Part shown: positions 29,891 through 38,333 of the stretch, piece by piece
Numbering within the stretch: the first letter of the stretch is position 1
How the letters are laid out: the number at the start of each line of letters is the position of its first letter
Origin: a virus
Strand: one strand, 5' to 3'
Length of the DNA stretch: 40,793 bases
IMG/VR virus record: IMGVR_UViG_3300006641_000058
Location: 1-40,793 of that record
The notes under the pieces: model-generated
The model's database searches: none
What the model was told of the DNA's origin: nothing
The model's input: the letters and a program-made list of their open reading frames with translations, nothing else
Program-made: the position numbers and the translations under genes

Positions 29891-32095
29891 ATGGCCGATT
29901 TGATCCAGCCGAACATTCCGTCACCCGCAGGCTACTGGCCTGGAAACAACGCTGCCCCCGCAGGCGAACAGCCCTACAAGCGATCCAAGAAGACCAAGAA
30001 GGATCTGCTGGCCTGCTACGACCGTCGTGTCAAACTGTCACGTAAGTGGCGCGAAGAAAACTTTGACAAGACCTGGCGGCGCATGATCGACCTGTACCGC
30101 GGAAAGCACTTCTCGGGCCAGTCGTCCGCTGATCGCATTGCAATCAACGTGTCGTTCTCCACCGTGAACGTGATTGTGCCGTCCGTAGCGGTGAACTTCC
30201 CGCAGATCACGGTGAACGGTCGCGGTATGGAAGACGAGGGAGGCGCACAGGTCGCGGAAGCGGCCGTGAACTACTGGTGGCAGCGGTACGGCTACCAGCC
30301 TGAGGTGAAGCGGGCAGTGAAGGACTCGCTGGTGTTGGGGATCGGCTGGGTGAAACTCGGCTGGAAGTACCGCGAGCAGGAACGCCCTTTGTCCGAGGAG
30401 GAAAAGGGCGAATACTACGAGTCGAAGATGATGGAGGCCGACGAGGCCGCGCGGGAAAACCCGTGGATGGCCGACCAACTGCCATCCAACGCCGACATTA
30501 TGGCGGGTATCCCACAAACCGAACCTGAGGTGGTGTTGGATCACCCGTCGGTAGAACGGGTGTCGCCGTTCGACATTTTTATCGACCCTGAAGCGACGTG
30601 TGTCGATGATCTGAAGTGGATTGCGCAGCGGCTGGTCGTCCCGATTGAAGAGGTGAAGGCAGACGGACGGTACAGTCAGGCGGCTCGTAAGAAGTTGAAG
30701 CCTGACATGTCGGCCAACCCGCGGTGGCGGGACCGCGACAAGACGCAAACGTCGTCGTCTAACGACGAAAAGTTGAACGATGACATTTCGCGCGTCACCC
30801 TGTACGAATATTGGGATCTGCAACACCAGTACTACTGTGTGTTTGCGGCGGGCAGTGACGAGTTTCTGCTGGACCCGACCGAGTTTCCGTACCCGTTCGG
30901 CATTCCGTTTGTGCCGCTGCACAACTATGAGGTTCCCGACCAGTTTTACAGTGTCGGCGATCTTGAGATGATCGAACCGATGCAGCAGGAGTTGAACGCT
31001 GTCCGTTCGGACATGATGAATCACCGTAAGCGGTGGCAGCGGGCCTATCTGGCCCGCCGCGACAAGTTGGACCCTGCCGCACAGAACGCTTTGCTGTCCG
31101 ATAAGGACGGCAGGATCGTGTGGGTGGAGGGCGACGAGCCGTTGCAGGACATCGTGTCGCCGATCGCGCAGATTCCGCTGGATCCGCAGATGTACACGTA
31201 CAGCCAGCAGATCGAGCAGGATTTGCAGTTGGTTTCGGGCGTTACCGAGTATCAGCGAGGTGCTGCACCCGAGATTCGTCGGACGGCCACGGAAGCGTCT
31301 TTGATCCAGTCGGCCACGAACGCTCGCGTGTCGGACAAGTTGGCACAGATCGAACAGTTCATGGCGACGATTGCCAAGCGGATCGTCCAGTTGGCTCAGG
31401 TGTATCTGACTGGCGATCAGGTGGCTCGCATCATTGGTCCTGACGGGGCGAAGCAGTGGGTGCAGTTCACGCGGGAGGACATTGAGGGCGAGTTTGACTT
31501 TATGGTGGAGGCGGGGTCGACGCAGCCGAAGGACGAGCAGTTCCGTCAGCAGCGAGCGTTGCAGTTGATGCAGACGGTCGGACCGTTTGTCGGGTCGTTG
31601 GTCGACCCGATGGCAATGTTGACGTACGTGTTGCGCGATGCGTTCGGGGTGAAGGATCCGTCACAGTTTATTATGCAGCAGCAGCCGCAGCAGCAGGGTG
31701 AGGATCAGTCGCAGAAGTTGGTGGAGCAGATCAACTATCGGGATGCTCCGCCTGACATTCAGCGGCAGATGGAGCAGGCGGCAGGCTATCAGCCGTCGCA
31801 GATGGGTGGTACGTCACCGTCGGAGTTGGTTGCGCAGAAGAATGAGGGGAGTGCGCAGACGGCGGCGATGCAGTTGCAGGACCGTCAGGACCAGCATGCG
31901 CGCGATATGGATCGCGCCGAGTACGAGCATATGTTGGCGATGGAGCAAGCGGCGCAGAAGGAACAGATCGATGCTGGGTTGCAGGATCAGCAGGCTGCAA
32001 GTCAGCAGGATCAGTTGATGATGCAGATGATGATGCAGCAGCAGCAGCAAGCGCAGGCCCAGCAGGCACGTGGACAGGAGGGTGGCGGTGAGTGA
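29891..32095 (+). CDS. Portal protein
   Basis: The protein has 734 residues. An N-terminal basic region leads to WRRMIDLYRGKHFSG, then INVSFSTVNVIVPSVAVNFP, and SLVLGIGWVKLGWKY. Further features are PSVERVSPFDIFIDPEA in the middle, the YSVGDLEMIEPMQQELNAVR stem and clip helices, and RTATEASLIQSATN. This is the arrangement of podovirus-type portals. The last 130 residues are Gln/Met-rich (MQMMMQQQQQAQAQQ) and coded by CAG-rich repeats. The dodecameric ring forms the DNA gate for packaging and the base for the tail. Longer than the usual 500-600 residues because of the Gln-rich tail. Confidence 0.9.
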   Translation: MADLIQPNIPSPAGYWPGNNAAPAGEQPYKRSKKTKKDLLACYDRRVKLSRKWREENFDKTWRRMIDLYRGKHFSGQSSADRIAINVSFSTVNVIVPSVAVNFPQITVNGRGMEDEGGAQVAEAAVNYWWQRYGYQPEVKRAVKDSLVLGIGWVKLGWKYREQERPLSEEEKGEYYESKMMEADEAARENPWMADQLPSNADIMAGIPQTEPEVVLDHPSVERVSPFDIFIDPEATCVDDLKWIAQRLVVPIEEVKADGRYSQAARKKLKPDMSANPRWRDRDKTQTSSSNDEKLNDDISRVTLYEYWDLQHQYYCVFAAGSDEFLLDPTEFPYPFGIPFVPLHNYEVPDQFYSVGDLEMIEPMQQELNAVRSDMMNHRKRWQRAYLARRDKLDPAAQNALLSDKDGRIVWVEGDEPLQDIVSPIAQIPLDPQMYTYSQQIEQDLQLVSGVTEYQRGAAPEIRRTATEASLIQSATNARVSDKLAQIEQFMATIAKRIVQLAQVYLTGDQVARIIGPDGAKQWVQFTREDIEGEFDFMVEAGSTQPKDEQFRQQRALQLMQTVGPFVGSLVDPMAMLTYVLRDAFGVKDPSQFIMQQQPQQQGEDQSQKLVEQINYRDAPPDIQRQMEQAAGYQPSQMGGTSPSELVAQKNEGSAQTAAMQLQDRQDQHARDMDRAEYEHMLAMEQAAQKEQIDAGLQDQQAASQQDQLMMQMMMQQQQQAQAQQARGQEGGGE

Positions 32096-32279
32096 TCCGA
32101 TCGATGCTAAGTGGGACAAGTTGATGGTGATGATGGAACGGTTGGCGTCGCAGCCGCCGACCGTGAACGTGAACGTGAATTTGTCGGATGGGAAGAAGAA
32201 ACGGCAGGTGATCGGCAATCCTGATAATCCGCCTGAGTTTCCTGAGCCTGGCGGACAGCCCCGCCCGTACGTGTCGTGA
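32088..32279 (+). CDS. Small hypothetical protein after portal
   Basis: The protein has 63 residues from GTG 32088 behind AGGAGG, overlapping the portal end by eight bases. A short helix (AKWDKLMVMMERLASQ) is followed by VNVNVNLSDGKKKRQVIG and a Pro-rich tail. A GTGA overlap joins it to the next gene. Function unknown; possibly a head-associated accessory. Confidence 0.6.
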   Translation: MSDPIDAKWDKLMVMMERLASQPPTVNVNVNLSDGKKKRQVIGNPDNPPEFPEPGGQPRPYVS

Positions 32280-32569
32280 GCGGATATGGGGAGCGGGACG
32301 CGCAGCGGGTGGTGTTGCTCCGTTCCGACGATCAGGGCGACACATGGGTGCCCGACACGGGCGGGATGGGACAAACCCCTGCGACATTTCAGCAGGCGTT
32401 GGACATCGGTGACACGGTCGCCTATGTGGGGTCTGCGCCGCGGGGCGCAGACGGGACAGACGGAGTGTGGACTGTGAAGCGTATCGAACTGACGGACGGC
32501 CTGCCCACATCGGTGATGTGGGCGGTGAACGTCGCGTGGGATGACCGAACGACCGAGGAGTATTCGTAA
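32276..32569 (+). CDS. Hypothetical beta-rich 97-residue protein
   Basis: Starts at GTG 32276 (GTGA overlap) and shares its last base with the next ATG. DDQGDTWVPDTGGMGQTPAT, then IGDTVAYVGSAP and GVWTVKRIELTD suggest a small beta-barrel with exposed loops. Probably a virion accessory. No family recognised. Confidence 0.6.
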   Translation: MSGYGERDAQRVVLLRSDDQGDTWVPDTGGMGQTPATFQQALDIGDTVAYVGSAPRGADGTDGVWTVKRIELTDGLPTSVMWAVNVAWDDRTTEEYS

Positions 32570-32976
32570 TGGCTTCCGCTATCTACCCCAAAGCAAAGCA
32601 ATCGTTTCTGAGTCAGAGTCCCAGCATCGATCTGGATTCGGGCACTATCAAGGTGGCGTTGGTCAGCACCAGCGACTACACGTACAGTGCGGCCCACCAG
32701 TACAAGTCGTCGGTTACGTCGTACGGTACGTCAACCGATCAGACGCTCGGATCGATAGCGGTTACCGATGGGGTGTTCGATGCGGGCGATGCGACGTTCA
32801 CGTCGGTAGCGGTCGATTCGGGTAAGGCCGCAAACGCGGTGGTGATCTACCAGTTCGTGACGAACGACGCAGATTCGCCGTTGATCGCGTACATCGACGG
32901 GTTTTCGGTGACACCGAACGGCGGGAACATCAATGTGGTGTGGGATGACGGCGCTAACAAGATTTTCAAACTCTGA
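32569..32976 (+). CDS. Virion structural protein (common phage beta-sandwich family)
   Basis: The protein has 135 residues. It shows YPKAKQSFLSQSPSIDLDSG, IKVALVSTSDYTYSAAHQYK, then VTDGVFDAGDATFTSV, PLIAYIDGFSVTPNGGNINV and VWDDGANKIFKL. This sequence pattern recurs in many tailed phages as a small structural protein of undefined role, perhaps head decoration or fibre base. ATG 32569 is in a TAATG junction. Confidence 0.7.
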   Translation: MASAIYPKAKQSFLSQSPSIDLDSGTIKVALVSTSDYTYSAAHQYKSSVTSYGTSTDQTLGSIAVTDGVFDAGDATFTSVAVDSGKAANAVVIYQFVTNDADSPLIAYIDGFSVTPNGGNINVVWDDGANKIFKL

Positions 32977-34346
32977 TGGCCGATCAGCGCATCAGCGACC
33001 TTGAAATCATCACGGGTGCCGAACTGGCAACTGGCGACCTGTTCGAGGTTGTTGATGTCAACGACACGTCGGGTGCGAACGCTGGTGGGGGCGGCGAGAA
33101 CAAACGGATCACTCGTGCCGAGTTGGTTGCTGGTTTGGCGTCCCGTCACGACTGGGATGGCACGGCCACTTTGAATCTGTCGTCGTATCCGAATGTGCGT
33201 TATGTCGGATTGTCGGGCACATTGACAACATCTCGTCCGTGCCATTTGCCGTTGGCGAATTCTGTGCCAGCAGGTTCCACGATCACAGTTGCGGACGAAG
33301 CAGGTTCGGTGACGGCAACGAATCAAATGTTGGTCCGTACTGCTACTGGTTCGTCCGACACGATTGAAGGCTATTTTAACGCTGTAGGGTCACCGACCCC
33401 GACGGCCGCACGAGTGCAGGTAGTGCGGACACGCAACGCATATTCGTCCGTTACAGTCATTTCGGACGGCATATCAAAATGGTCGATCGTGAACATCAAA
33501 CCTGCGATGGACATTCAGACGTTCACCGCGAACGGAACGTGGCAGCGGCCGCTCGGATTTACGCAAGCCCGCATCATCTTGTTCGGTGCTGGCGGCGGGG
33601 GCGGTTCGGGCCGTCGCGGCACGTCAGGCACCACTTACGGTGGCGGCGGTGGCGGTTCTGGCGGCGTGACCGTTGTTGACGTTCCGTTGTCCGACCTGCC
33701 TGACGCTTCTTACACGGTGACGGTTGGGGCGTCTGCGGCTGGCGGCACAGCACGCACGTCAACCAGTAACGGGGCGAACGGAACGGCGGGAAACACCACT
33801 TGGTTTTCTGCAAGTAATTTGTGGACTGCTGCGGGCGGCGGCTTCGGCGGCGGCGGCGGAAGCGCCGCGGCAGGCAGTGGCGGCGCGGGTGGTGCTGGCA
33901 TGATCCCTGGGGCGGGGGGCGGTAGCGGTGACGGAGGGTACGGTAACGCGGGGGCAGTAGGGACGTATCCTGTTCCAATTATTGCGCCTGGCGCTGGTGG
34001 TGGCGGCGGCTTCAACTCTGCTGGGGTTGGTTTCGCTGGCGGTGACGGCGGCAACTCGTCGGGAGGTGTCGGCACCAACAGCGTCGGTCTTGCGGGCGGT
34101 ACCGCAGGAACCACTACTCCGTCTGCGGGGGGTGCAGGAACTGCACCGACCACCATTTCGGCAGGACTGATCGCAGGCGGGGCAGGCGGCGGAGGCGGCG
34201 GCACATCCAACGCTGCAACAGCGTCAGCAGGCGGTGCGGGAGCAGCGCCAGGTGGCGGAGGCGGAGGAGGCGGCGGCAGCAACAACGCCAACTCGGGTGC
34301 GGGCGGAGCAGGCGGACGCGGAGCCTGCATCATCATCTGCTGGTAA
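32976..34346 (+). CDS. Glycine-rich tail fibre / adhesin
   Basis: The protein has 456 residues. Residues 1-180 are a beta-rich shaft (SDLEIITGAELATGDLFEVV at the start). From the FTANGTWQRPLGFTQARIIL stretch onward, a glycine-rich domain of about 240 residues (runs such as GAGGGGGSGRRG) runs nearly to the end. The tip is GGAGGRGACIIICW. Gly-rich domains of this kind occur at the tips of phage fibres and bind host surface. It lies between portal and scaffold genes rather than with the other fibre genes. Confidence 0.75.
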   Translation: MADQRISDLEIITGAELATGDLFEVVDVNDTSGANAGGGGENKRITRAELVAGLASRHDWDGTATLNLSSYPNVRYVGLSGTLTTSRPCHLPLANSVPAGSTITVADEAGSVTATNQMLVRTATGSSDTIEGYFNAVGSPTPTAARVQVVRTRNAYSSVTVISDGISKWSIVNIKPAMDIQTFTANGTWQRPLGFTQARIILFGAGGGGGSGRRGTSGTTYGGGGGGSGGVTVVDVPLSDLPDASYTVTVGASAAGGTARTSTSNGANGTAGNTTWFSASNLWTAAGGGFGGGGGSAAAGSGGAGGAGMIPGAGGGSGDGGYGNAGAVGTYPVPIIAPGAGGGGGFNSAGVGFAGGDGGNSSGGVGTNSVGLAGGTAGTTTPSAGGAGTAPTTISAGLIAGGAGGGGGGTSNAATASAGGAGAAPGGGGGGGGGSNNANSGAGGAGGRGACIIICW

Positions 34347-34355
34347 AGGACTGTG

Positions 34356-34547
34356 ATGCTGAACCGTTACGCACTCATCTGGAACGATCTGCTGACCGTC
34401 GCGAACGTGTGCGACTGGGACGGCAATCTAGAAACATGGCATCCCGAACCGACGATGTTCACGGTGCAGTTGCCTGACGACAGTCCCGTCGGGATCGGAG
34501 ACGTGTACGACCCGCAAACTGGCGAGTTCACTCGGCTCGACCAATGA
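34356..34547 (+). CDS. Small hypothetical protein, possible fibre chaperone
   Basis: The protein has 63 residues from ATG 34356 (AAAGGA five bases upstream); GTG 34353 is an alternative. RYALIWNDLLTVANVCDWDG and PTMFTVQLPDDSPVGIGDVY, DPQTGEFTRLDQ resemble the small proteins placed after fibre genes, where assembly chaperones often sit. ATGA overlap with the next gene. Role inferred from position. Confidence 0.5.
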   Translation: MLNRYALIWNDLLTVANVCDWDGNLETWHPEPTMFTVQLPDDSPVGIGDVYDPQTGEFTRLDQ

Positions 34548-35152
34548 GCCGTCGGCTTCTTGAAAGCGGCGATTATCGGCTGCTGGAATCAGGAGCAGGT
34601 AACGAACGTCTCCTAGAACCGCTCCTGATCGAACCTGCCAGTATCGCAAGTGGCAGCGCGATCGGAACCGTCACCGTTCAGGCGGGCACAGTATCGGTAT
34701 CGCCGTCTTCGATCGTTCCGACGAGCGCTGTCGGAACCATTTCTGTCACGGCAAGTAGTGCCACCGTCAACCCGTCAAGCCTGACCAACAATGCAACATT
34801 CGGCGGCCCGTCCGTAAACGCAGGCGCAGTCACAATCAACCCGACAGGGGTAGGCAACACCATCCTTGTCGGTGTTCCCTCCCCGACCGCAGGGGCCGCC
34901 ACAGCCAACCCGACAAGCATTGTTCCCACAGACGCGGTCGGGACTGCAACAGTCACAATCGCTGCGACCACCGTTTCGTTGAGCGGGATTGCGTCAACTG
35001 CCGCTGTTGGCATGCCGTCGTTGTCGTACGACCAGTCGGTGTACCCGAACGGGATCGGGTCGGGAAGTTGGCGGATTGTGTGGGACGTTACGTCACCTGC
35101 GGCGGTTGCGCCCCTGCTGGTTGCTCCTGACGGGTGGGCATTTCGCCTCTGA
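34544..35152 (+). CDS. Repetitive beta-structured surface protein
   Basis: The protein has 202 residues. After a short N-terminus (SRRLLESGDYRLLESGAGNE), about five repeats of roughly 25 residues follow. They share a pattern like PSSIVPTSAVGTISVTASSA, PTGVGNTILVGVP, PTSIVPTDAVGTATVTI. Ser/Thr/Val-rich repeats with regular Gly and Pro suggest a beta-helix or stalk. The last 45 residues (WRIVWDVTSPAAVAP) end in a small domain. Probably a fibre or head-surface protein. Confidence 0.6.
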   Translation: MSRRLLESGDYRLLESGAGNERLLEPLLIEPASIASGSAIGTVTVQAGTVSVSPSSIVPTSAVGTISVTASSATVNPSSLTNNATFGGPSVNAGAVTINPTGVGNTILVGVPSPTAGAATANPTSIVPTDAVGTATVTIAATTVSLSGIASTAAVGMPSLSYDQSVYPNGIGSGSWRIVWDVTSPAAVAPLLVAPDGWAFRL

Positions 35153-35176
35153 CGGGACATTTTCCCCTCAGTAATG

Positions 35177-35193
35177 AGGCCGAGATACGGCCT
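35177..35193. repeat. Hairpin before the scaffold gene
   Basis: AGGCCG pairs with CGGCCT around AGATA in the 65-base gap between the repeat protein and the scaffold gene. It may be a weak terminator or processing site that separates fibre and capsid transcripts. Confidence 0.5.
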
Positions 35194-35217
35194 GACAGAA
35201 CAACCCGTGAGGATTCT

Positions 35218-35991
35218 GTGGACACTGACATGATGGGAGCAGAGTCTCCCGATCTTACTTCACCTGCGGACCTCGGCGTTGCCGAACACGATGCGGTGGA
35301 GGCGCAACCTGCAGTACCGAGCCAGTTCACTGTAAAGGTGGGCGGCGAAGAAATGCAGGTGAGCCTTGAAGAGGCTCTTAATGGCTACCAGCGTCAGGCC
35401 GATTACACCCGTAAGACGCAGGAGTTGGCAGCCGAACGTGAGCAACTCACGCATGCTGAACGATTGTGGAACGCGATTGAGCAGAATCCCGAGTATGTCA
35501 TTCGGGAGATGGCTCAGGCGTACGGGGTGCCGATCGGCCAGCAGCCGCAACAGGCTGCTAAGGCTGATGACGACGATCCGTTCGCTTGGGATGACGACGA
35601 GCCTTCGTCGTCAGATTCAAAGGATCCGCGATGGCAGCAGGTTGAGCAGTTCATGGCGCAGGCTCAGATGGAGCGGGCGCAGGCGCAAATTGACAGGGAA
35701 TTGGCAGGCTTGCATCAGACGTACGGTGTCAATTTTAACGACACCGAACTTCTCCAGTTCGCGGTCGAACGGCAGATTGCCGATCTTGACGCAGCGTTTA
35801 AGGCGTTTGCGTTTGATCGGATGACGCGTGCGGCTACGGACAGGTCGGTGCAGCAGCGGAAGGCTCAGGCTCCGCCCGTGGCGGGTGGGCATGGGGTTGC
35901 CGCGGGCACTGTCGCCCCTGGGGTTGCGTCGGCTCCGATGAGCGTTGCTGATGCGTTCAGAGCAGCCGAGGCCGCACACGGCATCGGCTAG
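35218..35991 (+). CDS. Capsid scaffolding-type protein
   Basis: The protein has 257 residues from GTG 35218 (GAGG upstream). It is acidic, with a short beta segment (FTVKVGGEEMQVSLEEALNG), then YQRQADYTRKTQELAAEREQ and a long helical, Gln/Ala/Asp-rich middle. It ends in an Ala/Gly/Pro-rich C-terminus (VADAFRAAEAAHGIG). High helix content, charge and position just upstream of the capsid gene match scaffold proteins, which shape the prohead and leave before packaging. No protease domain is visible. Confidence 0.75.
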   Translation: MDTDMMGAESPDLTSPADLGVAEHDAVEAQPAVPSQFTVKVGGEEMQVSLEEALNGYQRQADYTRKTQELAAEREQLTHAERLWNAIEQNPEYVIREMAQAYGVPIGQQPQQAAKADDDDPFAWDDDEPSSSDSKDPRWQQVEQFMAQAQMERAQAQIDRELAGLHQTYGVNFNDTELLQFAVERQIADLDAAFKAFAFDRMTRAATDRSVQQRKAQAPPVAGGHGVAAGTVAPGVASAPMSVADAFRAAEAAHGIG

Positions 35992-36013
35992 ACCCACAGG
36001 AGAATAAAGAACC

Positions 36014-36994
36014 ATGGCGGACACTACGTCCCTTCCGTACGACAGTATTCTGTCGACTACCCTTTACAACTACGCGACCACGCTGGAGAACAACGTGTTC
36101 CAGGCGCGGCCGCTGCTCAACTGGCTGAAGTCCAAGAATCGTATCAAGACGTACTCGGGCGGTGCCCGCATTGTCGTCCCGATCATTGAGGGCGCTAACG
36201 ACACTGCTGGAACGTTCGCACAGTACGACACGCTGCCGACCACTCCGCAGGACGGCATGACTGCCGCCGAGTACCTGTGGAAGCAGGCTGCGGTATCGGT
36301 TGCGATCGCTGGTCTTGAGGAGCAGCAGAACAACGGCAAGGAGGCGATCATCGATCTTCTCCAGGCTAAGATTATGCAGGCCGAGGAGTCCCTCGCCGAC
36401 CTGTTTGTCAAGGAGTTCCTGTCGGACGGTTCGGCGACGGCTACGTCGTGGAACGGTCTGAGCGCCGCTGTCGGCGACGCCGCTTTCGGCGGTCTGGACC
36501 CTGCTGGCCACACGACTTGGTCGTCGTACGTGGATGACACGGCGAAGGCCCTGCAGATCAGCGACATGTCGGCTGCGTGGAACGGTACCGCCCAGGGCGG
36601 TTCGGACACGCCTGACATGATCGCTACGTCGCAGGAACTGTGGGAGAAGTACGAGTCGCTGCTGCAGCCGCAGTTGCGTTACTCGGACCCGTCCACTGCC
36701 GACGCTGGTTTCGTGAACCTGCTGTACCGTGGTGCGCCTGTCGTGTTCGATTACGCGATCGACAACGCCAGCGTGTTCTCGGGCGATTACGCGAACACGA
36801 ACGACACGGGCGTGATGTACTTCCTGAACAGCAAGCATGTGTGGATTGCTCGCGGTTCGGACAAGTGGTTCACGTCAACTCCGTTCATTCGGCCGACGAA
36901 CCAGGATGCCCGTTACGCGCAGATCATCTGCTACGGCAACCTGGTTACGAACTGCCGTCGCCGTCTTGGCAAGATCACTAACAAGACCGCCTGA
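36014..36994 (+). CDS. Major capsid protein
   Basis: The protein has 326 residues behind AGGAG. Key stretches are LYNYATTLENNVFQARPLLN, then WLKSKNRIKTYSGG and ARIVVPIIEGANDTAGTFAQ. The E-loop region is YDTLPTTPQDGMTAAEYLWK, the spine helix LLQAKIMQAEESLADLFVKE, and the C-terminal strand RYAQIICYGNLVTNCRRRLG. This layout fits an HK97-fold capsid. GC-rich codons and strong ribosome site suggest high expression. Follows the scaffold gene by 22 bases. Confidence 0.88.
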   Translation: MADTTSLPYDSILSTTLYNYATTLENNVFQARPLLNWLKSKNRIKTYSGGARIVVPIIEGANDTAGTFAQYDTLPTTPQDGMTAAEYLWKQAAVSVAIAGLEEQQNNGKEAIIDLLQAKIMQAEESLADLFVKEFLSDGSATATSWNGLSAAVGDAAFGGLDPAGHTTWSSYVDDTAKALQISDMSAAWNGTAQGGSDTPDMIATSQELWEKYESLLQPQLRYSDPSTADAGFVNLLYRGAPVVFDYAIDNASVFSGDYANTNDTGVMYFLNSKHVWIARGSDKWFTSTPFIRPTNQDARYAQIICYGNLVTNCRRRLGKITNKTA

Positions 36995-37005
36995 TCGGAG
37001 TTATT

Positions 37006-37392
37006 ATGGCCGTGACTGTTACTGCTTCTGCGCCGTCTGCTGCGCTGTCGCCGATCTTCTCTGGCTCTTACGGCCAGACGGGGGACGCGGCCAGCGTTGC
37101 GGTCAGCACGGTCGGTTCCAACAAGCGGATCCGCGTCAGCGATCTTGGCTTGTCGGGCACGTACGCTACGGGGGGGTTCACTCTGAACCCCTCCGAGTAC
37201 GGGCTGACTGAAGTGTTTGGTCTAGCGGTGGTGTGCGATGCTGACAGTGTAAGCGCTGGGGATGCTGTTCCTCGCCTGACGGCGACGGGTGGCACTCCGA
37301 CGGTGAAACTGTTCGGTGCGGACAACGTCGAACTGGCCGACACTACTTCGGTGGCCGACTTTACGTACACCGTCCTGTTGTTCGGTATCTGA
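37006..37392 (+). CDS. Capsid-associated decoration-type protein
   Basis: The protein has 128 residues from ATG 37006 (CGGAG upstream). It is almost entirely beta-strand and turn residues, with many Ala, Gly, Thr and Val (AVTVTASAPSAALSPIFSGS, then FTLNPSEYGLTEVFGLAVVC). Small beta proteins next to the capsid gene commonly decorate or stabilise the shell. The exact family is not recognised. Confidence 0.6.
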   Translation: MAVTVTASAPSAALSPIFSGSYGQTGDAASVAVSTVGSNKRIRVSDLGLSGTYATGGFTLNPSEYGLTEVFGLAVVCDADSVSAGDAVPRLTATGGTPTVKLFGADNVELADTTSVADFTYTVLLFGI

Positions 37393-37658
37393 TGGCAGAT
37401 CCGCACAAGGTGCCCGCCATGCTTGTAGGGGTTGAGAATGCTCGCCCCTACGGGCTGGCAGGGAACATGCCTGCCGATGCTGTGGTGACGGCCCGCAAGC
37501 CGCACGGCGAAGGCCGTTTTTATGTGTCGGACGTTCCGTACGTCGAACCGTACAATGATCGGGCGACGTGTGCGGGGACACGCACGGACGGCAATGCCTG
37601 TAAGGCTAAGGCGAAGCCTGGCGAGTCGTACTGCGACCATCACGACCCTGGGCGGTAG
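37392..37658 (+). CDS. Small protein with C-terminal Cys/His finger
   Basis: The protein has 88 residues from ATG 37392 in a TGATG junction. The C-terminus CAGTRTDGNACKAKAKPGES, then YCDHH, places three Cys and two His in a zinc-finger-like array. This motif is frequent in small actinophage proteins near capsid genes. Its role is unknown; a head-completion or packaging accessory is possible. Confidence 0.6.
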   Translation: MADPHKVPAMLVGVENARPYGLAGNMPADAVVTARKPHGEGRFYVSDVPYVEPYNDRATCAGTRTDGNACKAKAKPGESYCDHHDPGR

Positions 37659-37661
37659 CCG

Positions 37662-38330
37662 ATGGGGTCGATGACCGTCCAGGGCATGTACGACTATGTG
37701 CGTACGTTTTTGGACAGCGATGAGGAAGACCTTCCTGATTCGCTGTTGAGCATGTGGTTGAACGAGGGTGTGGATCGGATCCGCACTTGGGATGAGCCAT
37801 GGTCGTTTTACGAGCAGGATTGGACGGTGACGTTCGGAGCCGAACAGGATCTGGACGAACTGTCGCCTGTGCCTGAGGCGGTCATGTCGGTTGAGGGCGA
37901 CCGTTGGCTGTTGAAGTACCGTCCGCATGAACGTCAGGTCGGTAAGTATGCCTGGTCTAGTGCGACGGCGGGCAACACGACCGAATGGTCGTTGTTTGAC
38001 CGTACCGTGTTTCTGTGGCCTGTTCCCGCGGCTCCCGCTACGTATGTGTTGCGCGGGTATCGTCAGCCGACGGCTGCAGATTCTGTTGACGATGTTGTTG
38101 ATTTGCCGCGCGAGTTTGATGCGTTGATTTGCGAATGGATTTTGACGCGTGCGTACGAGTGGCAGGACGACGATGTGATGTCGCAGCAGAAGTTGGCACG
38201 GTTTGAGCGTGATCTGGACCGTTTGCGCCGTCGGTATGTGCGTGCCCCGAAGGCTGGGGTGCAACGTTTGGGTAGCGAACATGACGGTCCTGTTCTGCTG
38301 GATCGGTTTGCTTACTCTTGGGAGTGGTAG
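37662..38330 (+). CDS. Head-tail connector (adaptor) protein
   Basis: The protein has 222 residues. MYDYVRTFLDSDEEDLPDSL, then LSMWLNEGVDRIRTWDEPWS and FYEQDWTVTF, open a helix bundle. PREFDALICEWILTRAYEW, DDDVMSQQKLARFERDLDRL and RRRYVR close it. This helix-rich arrangement after the capsid gene matches adaptor proteins that dock under the portal ring (T7 gp11/P22 gp4-like by position). Start ATG 37662, three bases after the previous stop. Confidence 0.7.
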   Translation: MGSMTVQGMYDYVRTFLDSDEEDLPDSLLSMWLNEGVDRIRTWDEPWSFYEQDWTVTFGAEQDLDELSPVPEAVMSVEGDRWLLKYRPHERQVGKYAWSSATAGNTTEWSLFDRTVFLWPVPAAPATYVLRGYRQPTAADSVDDVVDLPREFDALICEWILTRAYEWQDDDVMSQQKLARFERDLDRLRRRYVRAPKAGVQRLGSEHDGPVLLDRFAYSWEW

Positions 38331-38333
38331 CCG

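Noticed and set aside
31660-32090. CAG-rich repeat as a separate repeat element
   Set aside because: It is the in-frame Gln-rich tail of the portal gene.
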